From Chlorobiaceae bacterium (GTDB lineage Bacteria; Bacteroidota; Chlorobiia; Chlorobiales; Chlorobiaceae): 53,289 nt of DNA. This document shows, piece by piece, positions 34,003-43,432 of this stretch (position 1 is the stretch's first letter; every line of letters begins with the position of its first letter). Below the pieces are notes generated by a model. The model ran no database searches, was not told the origin of the DNA, and saw only the letters and a program-made list of their open reading frames with translations. The stretch covers positions 1 through 53,289 of the forward strand of contig JAAXVR010000021.1 of NCBI GenBank assembly GCA_013335405.1, read 5' to 3'. The position numbers and the translations under genes were made by a program.

Positions 34003-34942
34003 CAAAGGACCAGCGAGGGCAGGAAGGCCGGTTCTTTTCCTGCTGTTTATTCTGGCAGTGCTGCTTTCTGCCGGCGCGGCCCGGGGCGGAAGCCTGCCGA
34101 AGGTTACGGTCGCTCTCGCGCCGGACACGGTCCTGGTCGGCGACCGCATTACCTGCTCGATCAGGGTTGACCACCGGGAGGGTGAAACCCCCTCGATAGA
34201 GGGAATCGATTCTCTTTCCCTGAAGCCCACGGTACTCCTCGTCCGCAGGCAGGCCTCAACAGCCGCCGGAGCGGGAAACCGCAGGGTATCTTTCGAATTC
34301 GACCTTGCCGTCTTCTCCAGAGAGAGGCAATCCCTGCCGCCATTCACCGTGGTATTTCGCAACAGTGCCGGAACGGTTGTGAAAAGGATTCCGATGCGTG
34401 CATCGAACACGGTTTTCGTAAAGGCACTCACGGACTCTTCCATGCGCGAGCTCAGACCGATCAAACCGCCGCTCAGGCCTGAATTGCCGTTGTCTGTCCT
34501 TCTCCCCTTTTTCTTGACGATTTTCGGCATAACGATTGCTGTTCTCCTGCTGCTGTTTTTCCTGAAACGCTCGGTGCGCAGGAGCGCTGAAAAAATAGAC
34601 CCGGGGCAGGTTGCGCTGCGCAAGCTCCGTAAACTTTCTTCGAGGCTGTCGGGAGGCATGCCGCCCCGCGACTGTCATGAAGAGCTCAGCAATATCCTTC
34701 GATCTTTCCTCGAGAACCGATACCGAATCAGGGCTCTCGAAGCCGTTACCCAGGAAATCGAGCTCGACCTGGAAAAGAACGCCGTTCCCGGCATTGACAA
34801 TATCATGAACCTCCTGAGGCAGGCCGACCTGGTCAAATTCGCCGACAGCCGCCCTGAACTGGAAGAGTCCCGGCAGTCGCTGCAGAAGGCCGAAGAGCTC
34901 GTCCGGGCTGCGCGGACGGAAAAAACGGAACCTGATAAATAA
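33986..34942 (+). CDS. DUF4381/BatD-like membrane protein
   Basis: A 318-residue protein. A hydrophobic N-terminus (PVLFLLFILAVLLSAGAARG) acts as signal or anchor. A beta-rich outer domain (~30-160, VTVALAPDTVLVGDRITCSIRV, similar in tone to BatD) and a second transmembrane helix (~173-197) are followed by a cytoplasmic helical tail (RKLRKLSSRL, later EELSNILRSFLENRYRI). The only reasonable start is GTG 33986, inside the DUF58 gene, without a clear Shine-Dalgarno, implying coupled translation. Lies between DUF58 and batA. Confidence 0.7.
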   Translation: MNARSDKGPARAGRPVLFLLFILAVLLSAGAARGGSLPKVTVALAPDTVLVGDRITCSIRVDHREGETPSIEGIDSLSLKPTVLLVRRQASTAAGAGNRRVSFEFDLAVFSRERQSLPPFTVVFRNSAGTVVKRIPMRASNTVFVKALTDSSMRELRPIKPPLRPELPLSVLLPFFLTIFGITIAVLLLLFFLKRSVRRSAEKIDPGQVALRKLRKLSSRLSGGMPPRDCHEELSNILRSFLENRYRIRALEAVTQEIELDLEKNAVPGIDNIMNLLRQADLVKFADSRPELEESRQSLQKAEELVRAARTEKTEPDK

Positions 34943-34945
34943 AAT

Positions 34946-35956
34946 ATGCAGGAGTTGTTTCCTCTCATACCCCGGATCGAATTCGGGGAACCGTCATGGT
35001 TCCTTCTGCTGCCGCTGATGGGCGCGGCTTTTCTCTACCTGCGCTGGAGAGAGAAACGCGGAAGGTATCCTGTCATGCAGTTTCCCGGACTGGAGAAGCT
35101 CCGCGATGCGGGATTCGGCGCGAGCAGGGTCGTGAAAACCCTTCCCCGCTGGCTGAGGTGGGGTTCGCTTGTTCTTTTTGTTGTGGCGCTTTCCGGGCCT
35201 CGCATCATGGTCCGCCAGACGGAAGCGGAGGCGAAAGGGATCGATGTGATCCTTGCCTTCGATGTTTCGGAATCGATGCTTCAGAAGGATTTTGCCGGTG
35301 AAAGCCGCCTCGACGCGGCAAAAAAGGTCGCCCGGAGTTTTGTCATGCGACGGACGAACGACAGGATAGGGCTCGTGGTTTTCAGAGGAAAGGGGTATAC
35401 ACAGTGTCCGCTGACGCTCGATCATGACGTTCTTGCCATGCTTGTAGACCGTCTTTCCCCGGACCTGATACAGGACGACGGTACGGCAATCGGTACCGCA
35501 ATTCTCATTTCTCTCAACAGGCTCAAGGCATCGGAATCACGGCACAAGGTCATCATCCTCCTGACCGACGGCGAGAACAATGCAGGCGAGATATGGCCTT
35601 CGACAGCGGCCGGGCTTGCCGTGCGTGACGGCATCAGGATCTATGCCGTCAATACCGCCCTCGCGATTGCAGGGGAGCACGCCGGACCGACCGGTCAGGG
35701 AGAAAGTCATAAAGCCCTCGATGACGAGACGCTCAGAGCGATAGCGAGAATGACCGGGGGAGGGTATTACCGGGTTGAAGACCCTTCTGCGATGCAGAAA
35801 ACCGTTGAGGCTATTGACAAGCTTGAAAAAAAACGACTTTCAGGGCATATCGAGGAACATCGTTCCGGCCTTTTCTTCCAGATTGTATTTCTTTCCCTCG
35901 TGCTGCTGCTGCTCGACGTTCTGCTGTCGAACACCCGCTTGTTGAGGATACCGTGA
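34946..35956 (+). CDS. batA: BatA-type VWA-domain membrane protein
   Basis: A 336-residue protein with N-terminal hydrophobic segments (FLLLPLMGAAFLYLRW, then WLRWGSLVLFVVALSGP), a VWA domain with an intact MIDAS (AFDVSESM near residue 109, later a TDGEN loop), and a C-terminal helix (FQIVFLSLVLLLLDVLLS). This is the BatA topology: anchored VWA facing the periplasm. It starts 3 bp after the preceding gene. Function in aerotolerance/envelope stress is known only phenotypically in other phyla. Confidence 0.85.
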   Translation: MQELFPLIPRIEFGEPSWFLLLPLMGAAFLYLRWREKRGRYPVMQFPGLEKLRDAGFGASRVVKTLPRWLRWGSLVLFVVALSGPRIMVRQTEAEAKGIDVILAFDVSESMLQKDFAGESRLDAAKKVARSFVMRRTNDRIGLVVFRGKGYTQCPLTLDHDVLAMLVDRLSPDLIQDDGTAIGTAILISLNRLKASESRHKVIILLTDGENNAGEIWPSTAAGLAVRDGIRIYAVNTALAIAGEHAGPTGQGESHKALDDETLRAIARMTGGGYYRVEDPSAMQKTVEAIDKLEKKRLSGHIEEHRSGLFFQIVFLSLVLLLLDVLLSNTRLLRIP

Positions 35957-35978
35957 GTATTGAATAAGGAGAGAGTCC

Positions 35979-37001
35979 ATGTGCTTCGTTTGGCCTGAAA
36001 ATATCGGTTACCTGTTGCTTCTCATCCCCCTTGCGGTGCTGTTGAACCACGGCCTCGTGAGGTTTCTTCATGCAAGGGAGGAAGTCGTGAGCCCACTCCT
36101 CGCGTCCAACATGATGCCTCCCGTATCATTCAGACTTCTCGTGGCCAAGAAGATCATGCTCTTTTCAGCGATAGCTCTCGCACTGTTCGCCATGACCGGG
36201 CCCAGGCTCTGCAACGGAGGAAAACCTGTACTGCGCAAAGGGGTGGACATCGTTTTCATGCTCGATGTTTCTCGAAGCATGGCTGCTCGTGACGTTCCAC
36301 CTGATCGTCTCGGCCAGGCGAAAGAGGAGATCATGCAGATAAGCCGTGCGGTAAAGGGTGGTCGCAGAGCCCTCCTCCTTTTCGCCGGGGAACCGTTCGT
36401 CCAGTGTCCGCTCACGACGGACGGGGATGCCTTCGATGCCCTGACAGGCATGGCTTCACCCGATCTCATCGAGGACCAGGGCACCGATTACCGTCCGGCG
36501 CTCGATCTGGCGGGCCGCATTCTCGAGCCCGATTCCGACAGGAGGTTTTCCACGGGGACGAAAGGTGAGAAAATCATCGTGCTCGTAAGCGACGGAGAGG
36601 ACCATCCAGGGGATTTCAAGCCTTCTGCCGTGAAGCTGAAAAAAGCCGGTGTACATTTCTTTGTCATTGGCGTGGGCATGGAACGTCCGTCTGTCATCCC
36701 CCTCGGCCCTGAAGGTACTGGCATCAAGCGTGATGCCGGAGGCAGGGTGGTGACCACCAGCTACCGTCAGGAGACCCTTCGCGCGCTGACCGCTGAAACG
36801 GACGGTGCGTATTTTCGCAGTACTTCCGATCATTCGGTTCACGGTGAAGTATCCTCTGCGGTCAACCGGATCGCTGCGACTTCGCGCTGGGTCATACAGC
36901 CATCGGAAAGCATGCCGCTCGAACACTGGTTTCTTGCCGGGGCATTTGCGCTTCTTTTCGCGGAAACCGTCATATGCAGGGGCAAGGCAATGAAACGCTG
37001 A
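35979..37001 (+). CDS. batB: BatB-type VWA-domain membrane protein
   Basis: A 340-residue VWA protein paralogous to the preceding one: N-terminal helices (IGYLLLLIPLAVLLNHG, MLFSAIALALFAMTGP), MIDAS in MLDVSRSM near residue 92, SDGEDHPGD later, and a C-terminal helix (FLAGAFALLFAETVIC). AAGGAGAGAG precedes the ATG at 35979. Last gene of the moxR-bat run; batC- and batD-like genes are elsewhere in the window. Confidence 0.85.
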   Translation: MCFVWPENIGYLLLLIPLAVLLNHGLVRFLHAREEVVSPLLASNMMPPVSFRLLVAKKIMLFSAIALALFAMTGPRLCNGGKPVLRKGVDIVFMLDVSRSMAARDVPPDRLGQAKEEIMQISRAVKGGRRALLLFAGEPFVQCPLTTDGDAFDALTGMASPDLIEDQGTDYRPALDLAGRILEPDSDRRFSTGTKGEKIIVLVSDGEDHPGDFKPSAVKLKKAGVHFFVIGVGMERPSVIPLGPEGTGIKRDAGGRVVTTSYRQETLRALTAETDGAYFRSTSDHSVHGEVSSAVNRIAATSRWVIQPSESMPLEHWFLAGAFALLFAETVICRGKAMKR

Positions 37002-37123
37002 CTCTGGAGAGCTTTTTGCCGGTCTCCGCTCATTAAGTGCAATATTTCTTGGCGGAAAATTGTTAAATTAGTCGTTCAGTACAGTGCAGGCAGTGTTTTT
37101 TCAGTCGAAAACCATACGTGATT

Positions 37124-37501
37124 ATGGAGCCAGAAAACAACGGTCAGAAAATACTCGATCCTATCGAGAGGGCGAAACTGGGCTTGAAAGTCCTGAACAT
37201 GTCAAGGGAAGAGGCCGAAGAAACAATCGACGCCTATATCGGCCAGGGCAATTACGACCAGGCCAGCGTCGACTATTTCAAGGGGCAGATAGCGATACAG
37301 AACCAGATCAAGGAAAAGGGTGCCGAACTGCTTGTCAGCGGCGCACAGATTCTCAGGCTTGTCGCGATGGCCATTGCCAGGAACCTCTCGAAAACGCCGG
37401 TACCTCCGATCATGGAGAGGCCCGTTTCTGAAAAGCCCGTACCTCAGCCTCCCGCTCCAGCCGGAGTTCCTGCTCCGCAAGCGCAGGATACGGAAGAATA
37501 A
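37124..37501 (+). CDS. Small soluble hypothetical protein
   Basis: A 125-residue protein with a helical core (AKLGLKVLNMSREEAEETIDAY, VDYFKGQIAIQNQIKEKGAELLVSG) and a Pro-rich tail. No family is confidently recognised; a UBA-like or coiled-coil binding role is conceivable. The ATG at 37124 is preferred to GTG 37118. Its upstream region carries GGAAAATTGTTAAATTAG, a motif shared with the gene at 9733. A terminator follows. Confidence 0.6.
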   Translation: MEPENNGQKILDPIERAKLGLKVLNMSREEAEETIDAYIGQGNYDQASVDYFKGQIAIQNQIKEKGAELLVSGAQILRLVAMAIARNLSKTPVPPIMERPVSEKPVPQPPAPAGVPAPQAQDTEE

Positions 37502-37563
37502 ATCCGCTCCGGCGGCTTCAATCCCTATTTCGGGACGATGCCGCCCGCATTGAAATCTCAAGG

Positions 37564-37616
37564 AACGCGGCTGTACCGGAAGCTGAATCCCGGACAACCG
37601 CGTTTTCCCCTTTTTT
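37564..37616 (+). terminator. Intrinsic terminator
   Basis: AACGCGG (37564-37570) pairs with CCGCGTT (37598-37604), extended inside by CCGG/CCGG, followed by TTCCCC and six Ts. It lies 63 bp after the preceding stop. Confidence 0.65.
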
Positions 37617-37788
37617 ACCCTTACCGGGCTTTTCAGACACCATTTGACTGCCGGTGATGCGGACTTGTCTCCGGCGTTAACTTTTTGGGCGTTTACATTG
37701 TTATAATTATGCGGTTTACCCCTGCGCAGGAATTTGTCGGATGCCGGGGGGACTGATTGAAACGGACAATTATAAATGTACAGGAACC

Positions 37789-39105
37789 ATGCAGTTTGAC
37801 CCGAACAGATTTACCATAAAGGCCCAGGAATCACTCCAGGCGGCAGCAACTCTCGCTGGCAGTCGCCAGCACCAGCAGGTCGAGCCCGAGCACCTGCTTT
37901 TCGCCATGCTCGATGACAGGAGCAGCATCGCGGTGCAGATAGCCCAGAAAATAGAAGCCCCGCTTGATACGCTTCATGCCGCGCTTGACAGGCAGATCGA
38001 GAGGATCCCGAAAGTAACGGGTGCATCGGCGACGGGACAGTACCTTTCACAGAACCTGGGGAAGGTTTTCGACCAGGCTCTGAAGGAAGCTGAAACACTC
38101 AAGGACGAATATATCAGCTCGGAGCATCTGCTCATCGCCATGAGCGAAGCCGGGACGACGCTTTCCCGTATGTTGCGCGACGCCGGTATCGACCGGAATT
38201 CCATTCTCAAGGTGCTTTCCACCATCCGCGGTTCCCAGCGTGTTACGAGCCAGAGTGCCGAGGAAACCTACAACTCCCTGAAAAAATATTCCCGCAACCT
38301 GAACGACCAGGCGCGGCAGGGCAAGCTCGATCCGGTGATCGGCCGGGACGAGGAGATCCGCAGGGTGCTGCAGATCCTCAGCCGGAGGACCAAGAACAAC
38401 CCGGTGCTCATCGGCGACCCCGGAGTGGGAAAGACCGCGATAGTCGAGGGGATAGCCCAGCGAATCGTTGCCGGTGACGTTCCGGAAAATCTCAAGAGCA
38501 AGCAGGTCGCGGCGCTCGATATCGCACAGCTCGTCGCGGGCACGAAATTCCGCGGTGAATTCGAGGAGCGCCTGAAGGCTGTCGTCAAGGAGGTGCAGTC
38601 TTCAGACGGGGAAGTCATTCTTTTCATCGACGAAATCCACCTGCTCGTAGGGGCCGGTTCCGCCGAGGGCTCGATGGATGCTGCCAACATTCTCAAACCG
38701 GCCCTGGCGAGGGGCGAATTGCGGTGTATCGGTGCCACCACGCTCGACGAATACCGCAAACATATCGAGAAGGATGCCGCGCTGGAACGCAGGTTTCAGA
38801 CCGTGCTGGTCGATCAGCCGAGTGTCGAGGATACGGTATCGATTCTCAGGGGGCTGAAGGAGAAATACGAGATACACCACGGTGTTCGTATCAAGGATGC
38901 TGCGCTTGTCGCTGCAGCCGAGCTTTCGAACCGTTACATTGCCGACCGCTTCCTTCCGGACAAGGCGATCGACCTGATCGACGAGGCCTCGTCGCGTCTG
39001 AGGCTGGAAATCGACAGCAGCCCGGAGGAGCTCGACCGCCTCAACCGTGAAATCCGTCGGCTCGAAATAGAGCGCGAAGCGCTCAAGCGCGAACTCGAGG
39101 CATGA
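37789..39105 (+). CDS. Half-length ClpB: N domain and first AAA+ domain only
   Basis: A 438-residue protein that reads as the first half of ClpB. The Clp N domain (residues 1-150, [11 protein letters not shown] and [10 protein letters not shown] repeats) is followed by NBD1 with Walker [14 protein letters not shown] near 205, Walker [10 protein letters not shown] near 278, and the Arg finger in ALERRFQ. It ends with [18 protein letters not shown] and the first turns of the middle coiled coil ([21 protein letters not shown]), then TGA. NBD2 (normally ~400 more residues) is missing, and nothing like it occurs in any frame downstream. AGGA precedes the ATG at 37789. It cannot form a normal two-tiered disaggregase; it might act as a single-ring ATPase or modulate full-length ClpB. 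Confidence 0.85.
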   Translation: MQFDPNRFTIKAQESLQAAATLAGSRQHQQVEPEHLLFAMLDDRSSIAVQIAQKIEAPLDTLHAALDRQIERIPKVTGASATGQYLSQNLGKVFDQALKEAETLKDEYISSEHLLIAMSEAGTTLSRMLRDAGIDRNSILKVLSTIRGSQRVTSQSAEETYNSLKKYSRNLNDQARQGKLDPVIGRDEEIRRVLQILSRRTKNNPVLIGDPGVGKTAIVEGIAQRIVAGDVPENLKSKQVAALDIAQLVAGTKFRGEFEERLKAVVKEVQSSDGEVILFIDEIHLLVGAGSAEGSMDAANILKPALARGELRCIGATTLDEYRKHIEKDAALERRFQTVLVDQPSVEDTVSILRGLKEKYEIHHGVRIKDAALVAAAELSNRYIADRFLPDKAIDLIDEASSRLRLEIDSSPEELDRLNREIRRLEIEREALKRELEA

Positions 39106-39240
39106 AGCGTGCAAAATTTTTCATGGGTTCACCGAAGGGGGCGTTTCTGAGATTTGTCGGCTGAAAATCGTACATTTCAGGTTGTATCGTATTGTATGTC
39201 AAGTATGGTTTGATTTTATTAACCCAAAAAAAAGACCGCC

Positions 39241-39774
39241 ATGATGAGGATGATGAAGATCGTTGTGCTGGGCCTGATGTTTGCCGGGCTCGTTGTTGCG
39301 AAAGCGGAAGCGGGATGGGACCCCGCCGATATCCGCAAGGCTGAAAATGCCATTGCGTTTTTCAAGAAACATAATGCTCTTGACCGGTTTTTCGAGAACG
39401 CATACGGCTACGTGGTGTTTCCCGATGTCTACAAGGGAGGTCTCTTGCTTTTAGGAGGAGGTCATGGTGAAGGATATGTCTACGAACAGGGCACGCTTGT
39501 CGGCCACTCGAATATCACGCAGCTCAATTTCGGGCCACAGCTCGGTGGTCAATCGTTCTCGGAAATCATTTTTTTCAAGGACCAGCAGTCCCTCAACGAT
39601 TTCAAGAAGGGAAACTATGAGCTCAGCGCCCAGGCGACCGCCATTGTCGTGAAATCGAGCATGGCAACCAACACTGATTATTCCAACGGGGTAGCGGTTT
39701 TCATCAAACCGAAGGCAGGACTCATGGCTGAGCTGACCGTGGGAGGCCAGAAATTTTCCTACAGGGCTTACTGA
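39241..39774 (+). CDS. SYLF (Ysc84-type) lipid-binding domain protein
   Basis: A 177-residue exported protein: a short signal peptide (VLGLMFAGLVVAKAEA, cleavage near residue 24) and a SYLF domain with YGYVVFPDVYKGGLLLLGGGHGEGYVYE, FGPQLGGQSFSEIIFF and a C-terminal GGQKFSYRAY strand. The bacterial family (lipid-binding SYLF, DUF500) is thought to bind phosphoinositides or other lipids. The start could be any of several Met residues clustered at the N-terminus. Monocistronic by appearance. Confidence 0.82.
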   Translation: MMRMMKIVVLGLMFAGLVVAKAEAGWDPADIRKAENAIAFFKKHNALDRFFENAYGYVVFPDVYKGGLLLLGGGHGEGYVYEQGTLVGHSNITQLNFGPQLGGQSFSEIIFFKDQQSLNDFKKGNYELSAQATAIVVKSSMATNTDYSNGVAVFIKPKAGLMAELTVGGQKFSYRAY

Positions 39775-39841
39775 TCGAATATAATTCAAGCAGGCGGCAG
39801 CAAGCCGGTACGGCTATTTAAATTATTGTCAAATCCGATTG

Positions 39842-41269
39842 ATGAAGTATGAATTAGTGGTGGGCCTCGAGGTCCATTGTCAGCTCAGCACCGAAAGCAA
39901 GGCTTTCTGCGGTTGTTCCGCACAGTTCGGCAAACCTGCCAACAACAATGTATGCCCGGTCTGCCTCGCGCTGCCGGGGGCGTTGCCTGTACTGAACGGG
40001 AGGGTCGTCGAGGACGCCGTCAAACTCGGTCTCGCACTGGGGTGCACCATTGCGCCCCATTCGGTGCTGGCGAGGAAAAACTATTTTTATCCCGATCTGC
40101 CGAAAGGATACCAGATTTCCCAGTATGAGGAACCTATCTGCAGCGACGGCTTCATTCATATCGATGCAGGCGAGGGAACGAGAGAGATCCGTCTTATCAG
40201 GATCCATATCGAGGAGGATGCCGGAAAGTCGATCCACGATATCGGCGACGATACCTATATCGATCTGAACCGCAGTGGTGTTCCGCTGCTTGAAATCGTG
40301 AGCTATCCCGATCTCCGCTCGCCGAAGGAAGCTTCGGCATACCTGCAGAAGCTCAGACAGATCGTGCAGTACCTCGGTATTTCGGACGGCAACATGGAGG
40401 AAGGCAGCCTGCGATGCGACGCGAACGTATCGATACGTCCCTGCGGTTCCACCCAGTACGGCACCCGGACAGAGATCAAGAACATGAACTCGTTCAAGAA
40501 CGTCGAGAAAGCCATCGAGTACGAGGCTCTTCGTCACGAAGAGATCATTGAAAACGGGGGCGTTATCGTCCAGGAAACCCGTCTCTGGGATGCAGACAAG
40601 GGTGAGACCCGTTCCATGAGGGGCAAGGAGCATGCGCACGATTATCGCTATTTCCCGGATCCGGACCTGATTCCCGTGCTTGTCGGACAGGACATGCTCG
40701 ACCGGATGCGCGCGGAGCTTCCCGAGTTTCCGGAGGTTCGGGCCGACCGCTTCGTTTCCCAGTACGGCATTCCCGTTTACGATGCCGGGGTGCTTACCGT
40801 CGAGAGGGCTATGGCCGATTATTTCGAAAAGACAGTCGATGTTTCCGGTGATGCCAAATCTTCTTCGAACTGGGTGATGGGCGAGGTGCTGCGCACTCTC
40901 AAGGAGAAGTATCTCGATATTGATGAATTTGCAATTTCACCCGAAAGGCTGGGAGGGCTTATCGCCCTGATCGGCAAGGGAGCCATAAGCAACACCATCG
41001 CAAAGCAGGTTTTCGAGCTGATGCAGTCCAGTACGCTTTCCGCCGCTGAGATTGTCGAGCAGGAAGGTCTGGCCCAGGTTTCTGACTCCGGTGCGATCGA
41101 GGCTGTGGCTCGTGAAATTCTCGATGCGAATCCGAACCAGCTTGCTGATTACCGCGCGGGAAAAACCAAGCTGCTCGGTTTTTTTGTCGGGCAGTGCATG
41201 TCGAGGATGAAAGGAAAGGCCAATCCGCAGATGGTCAACGACCTGCTGCTGAAGGTGCTGGAGGGATAA
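39842..41269 (+). CDS. gatB: Aspartyl/glutamyl-tRNA amidotransferase subunit B
   Basis: A 475-residue subunit of GatCAB, which converts Glu-tRNA(Gln) and Asp-tRNA(Asn) to the amide forms. N-terminal [30 protein letters not shown] with zinc-site Cys residues, the conserved [10 protein letters not shown], and the C-terminal YqeY-like tail domain ([17 protein letters not shown]) are all present. ATG at 39842 (a TTG precedes it). The gene converges on xseB (8-bp gap). Confidence 0.97.
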   Translation: MKYELVVGLEVHCQLSTESKAFCGCSAQFGKPANNNVCPVCLALPGALPVLNGRVVEDAVKLGLALGCTIAPHSVLARKNYFYPDLPKGYQISQYEEPICSDGFIHIDAGEGTREIRLIRIHIEEDAGKSIHDIGDDTYIDLNRSGVPLLEIVSYPDLRSPKEASAYLQKLRQIVQYLGISDGNMEEGSLRCDANVSIRPCGSTQYGTRTEIKNMNSFKNVEKAIEYEALRHEEIIENGGVIVQETRLWDADKGETRSMRGKEHAHDYRYFPDPDLIPVLVGQDMLDRMRAELPEFPEVRADRFVSQYGIPVYDAGVLTVERAMADYFEKTVDVSGDAKSSSNWVMGEVLRTLKEKYLDIDEFAISPERLGGLIALIGKGAISNTIAKQVFELMQSSTLSAAEIVEQEGLAQVSDSGAIEAVAREILDANPNQLADYRAGKTKLLGFFVGQCMSRMKGKANPQMVNDLLLKVLEG

Positions 41270-41277
41270 GATTTTTG

Positions 41278-41535
41278 TCAGGGCTCGCTTTGGAAAAGGT
41301 CCCTGGTGCGGGCTGTTTCAGGCCAGCTGCCGGCAAGTTCGGGATTGATGACCTCGATTTTTTTTCTTGCTTCGAGCAGTCTTTTTTTACATTGTTCGGC
41401 AATCGAGAGGCCTTCTTCATAAAGAGAGATCGAGCTTTCAAGTCCAGTATCGGGGTTTTCGATTTTCTTCGTGATTTCCTCGAGCCGGACGATGAGTTCT
41501 TCTATGGTGGGTTTTGACGAATGGGATGAAGCCAT
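41278..41535 (-). CDS. xseB: Exodeoxyribonuclease VII small subunit
   Basis: An 85-residue protein with the XseB pattern: TIEELIVRLEEITKKIENPDTGLESSISLYEEGLSIAEQCKKRL, a pair of helices that wraps the large subunit's coiled coil (given here as the family's characteristic helical signature). The ATG at 41535 gives the usual length; a TTG at 41565 would add ten residues. Opposite strand to its neighbours; xseA is not seen. Confidence 0.88.
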   Translation of the reverse strand: MASSHSSKPTIEELIVRLEEITKKIENPDTGLESSISLYEEGLSIAEQCKKRLLEARKKIEVINPELAGSWPETARTRDLFQSEP

Positions 41536-41607
41536 GGGACAGGGAAGTTTGAGTGTTGATGCCAAGATAGATAAAGCAACGGATTATTTCAAAAGGAAGG
41601 CATAGTA

Positions 41608-42621
41608 GTGAAGTTTGTAGACAGCGCGTCCATAGTGGTCCAGGCCGGCGACGGCGGAAACGGTTGCGTGAACTTCCGCAGGGAGAAGTACGTGCCCAAG
41701 GGAGGGCCGGAAGGCGGCGACGGCGGCAGGGGAGGGCATGTATGGCTCCGCACCAACAGTCACCTGACAACACTTCTCGATTTCAAGTATAAGAAGAAGT
41801 ATCTGGCAGACCGCGGAGTCAACGGCCAGGGCGCCCGCAAAACCGGGCGCGACGGGGCGGATATTTTCATCGACGTTCCCTGCGGAACGCTTGTGAAGAA
41901 TGCGGAAACCGGGGAGGTCATTGCCGATCTTACCGGCGAAGACGAGGAGATTCTTATCGCGAAAGGCGGCAGGGGAGGGCGCGGCAACCAGCATTTCGCA
42001 ACCCCGGTGCGTCAGGCTCCACGGTTCGCCGAACCGGGCCAGAAAGGTGAGGCCCTTCAGCTCGATATGGAGCTCAAACTGATGGCTGATGTCGGCCTTG
42101 TGGGTTTTCCGAATGCCGGAAAATCGACCCTGATTTCCTCGGTGAGTGCGGCAAAACCGAAAATAGCCGATTATCCGTTCACGACGCTGGTGCCGAACCT
42201 CGGCATCGTCAGGTACGAAGAGTACAAGTCGTTCGTGATGGCGGATATACCCGGTATCATTGAAGGAGCTTCGGAAGGCAGGGGGCTCGGCCTGCAGTTC
42301 CTCCGCCATATAGAAAGGACGAAAATTCTTGCGTTGCTGATTGCTTCCGATTCACCGGATATCAAGGCCGAATACAGGACAATCCTTGCGGAGCTCGGCA
42401 AATTCCATCCTGATCTGCTCCGGAAACCGAGAATTGCGGTTATCACCAAGATGGATATCGCTCCGGCGGATTTCAGGGTTCCATCCCTGGAAAAAGGCGT
42501 CAAGGCTGTTCCTGTTTCGAGCGTGACCGGCAAAGGGCTCAAAGAGCTCAAGGACAAGCTCTGGAAGGAGGTCTCCTCGATCGTTCGTTCCGCAGTAACA
42601 CAAGAAGAGTTTCAGGGGTGA
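41608..42621 (+). CDS. obg: Obg-family GTPase (ObgE/CgtA)
   Basis: A 337-residue ribosome-associated GTPase. The Gly-rich Obg fold ([27 protein letters not shown]) occupies residues 1-158; the GTPase domain has G1 GFPNAGKST near 166, switch I with YPFTTL, G3 DIPGIIEGA and G4 TKMD. Starts at GTG 41608 after AAGGAAGG. No C-terminal OCT domain. Overlaps the next gene's upstream region by its TGA. Confidence 0.97.
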   Translation: MKFVDSASIVVQAGDGGNGCVNFRREKYVPKGGPEGGDGGRGGHVWLRTNSHLTTLLDFKYKKKYLADRGVNGQGARKTGRDGADIFIDVPCGTLVKNAETGEVIADLTGEDEEILIAKGGRGGRGNQHFATPVRQAPRFAEPGQKGEALQLDMELKLMADVGLVGFPNAGKSTLISSVSAAKPKIADYPFTTLVPNLGIVRYEEYKSFVMADIPGIIEGASEGRGLGLQFLRHIERTKILALLIASDSPDIKAEYRTILAELGKFHPDLLRKPRIAVITKMDIAPADFRVPSLEKGVKAVPVSSVTGKGLKELKDKLWKEVSSIVRSAVTQEEFQG

Positions 42622-42623
42622 CA

Positions 42624-43091
42624 ATGCAGGAACGTGAATTTTCGGTGAGGAATGCACGCCTTGCCGATGCGTCGGCAATTTCGGCCATCACCGCCGAATA
42701 TGCCCGCCAGGGGATCATGCTTGAACGATCGTCCGAAAATATTGTTGAAAATATTCGTAATTTTTTTGTTGCGGAGCACTCCGGGGAGGTTATCGGCTGC
42801 TGTGCGATAGCCTTTTATACCGGCAAGCTTGCGGAAATACGTTCCCTCGCGGTTTTCAACCGTTTCAAGATGAAGGGCATCGGCAGGATCCTGGTTGAAA
42901 AAGCCGAAGCGGTTTTGCGGGAGGAGGGTGTCACCGAGGTTTTTGTTCTGACCCTCAACCCGGTTTTTTTCAGGCGGGTCGGCTACAGCGAGATCAGGAA
43001 GGAGTATTTTCCGCAGAAAATATGGAGGGATTGCACCCATTGTCCGAAGCTCATGGCCTGCGATGAAATCGCGATGGTGAAAAAACTTTGA
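42624..43091 (+). CDS. ArgA-type GNAT N-acetyltransferase
   Basis: A 155-residue GNAT acetyltransferase. After the acetyl-CoA site (FKMKGIGRILVEKAEAV) it carries the C-terminal signature of short N-acetylglutamate synthases: VGYSEIRKEYFPQKIW, then CTHCPKLMACDEIAM with three Cys. Such stand-alone ArgA proteins start arginine synthesis. The ATG at 42624 follows AGGGG; the gene begins 2 bp after obg. Substrate is from family resemblance. Confidence 0.78.
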   Translation: MQEREFSVRNARLADASAISAITAEYARQGIMLERSSENIVENIRNFFVAEHSGEVIGCCAIAFYTGKLAEIRSLAVFNRFKMKGIGRILVEKAEAVLREEGVTEVFVLTLNPVFFRRVGYSEIRKEYFPQKIWRDCTHCPKLMACDEIAMVKKL

Positions 43092-43141
43092 TACGCCGCT
43101 CCTGGATGGGGCAACAATTTACTAACAAGGAACCAGAGATC

Positions 43142-43408
43142 GTGATTATTCAGGAAGTTGTCATCAGAAACAAAGCCGGGCTCCACACCAGGCCAGCAGC
43201 AGCGGTCGTCAAACTGGCTTCCCGTTTCAAATCCGATTTTTTCATCGAGATGCAGGGCGTCGAGATCAACGCCAAATCCATCATCGGTGTCATGAGCCTC
43301 GCCGCTCCCAAAGGAACGCGTCTGACGCTCAAGCTTCAGGGCGAAGATGCCCCGGAAGCGGCCCGGCAGCTTGTAGAGTTTTTTGAACAGGGTTTTGGAG
43401 AGCAGTAG
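43142..43408 (+). CDS. ptsH: Phosphocarrier protein HPr
   Basis: An 88-residue HPr. The active His lies in NKAGLHTRPAA (His ~15) and the regulatory serine site in INAKSIIGVMSLAAPKG (Ser ~46), both intact. GTG 43142, after AAGGA, gives the normal length; an earlier TTG at 43088 would overlap the previous gene. No enzyme I or sugar permease is in the window, but an EIIA domain is fused to KdpD at 14210-15880. The serine site suggests HPr kinase control, as is common outside sugar-transporting bacteria. Confidence 0.92.
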   Translation: MIIQEVVIRNKAGLHTRPAAAVVKLASRFKSDFFIEMQGVEINAKSIIGVMSLAAPKGTRLTLKLQGEDAPEAARQLVEFFEQGFGEQ

Positions 43409-43432
43409 GCTCGCAACCCCTCCCTATCCCTT

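Noticed and set aside
33286-34659. 457-codon minus-strand frame across the DUF58 and DUF4381-like genes
   Set aside because: Long only because of the codon bias of the sense genes, which have clear family motifs.
37620-37788. CIRCE or heat-shock operator before the ClpB-like gene
   Set aside because: No TTAGCACTC/GAGTGCTAA repeat found by eye.
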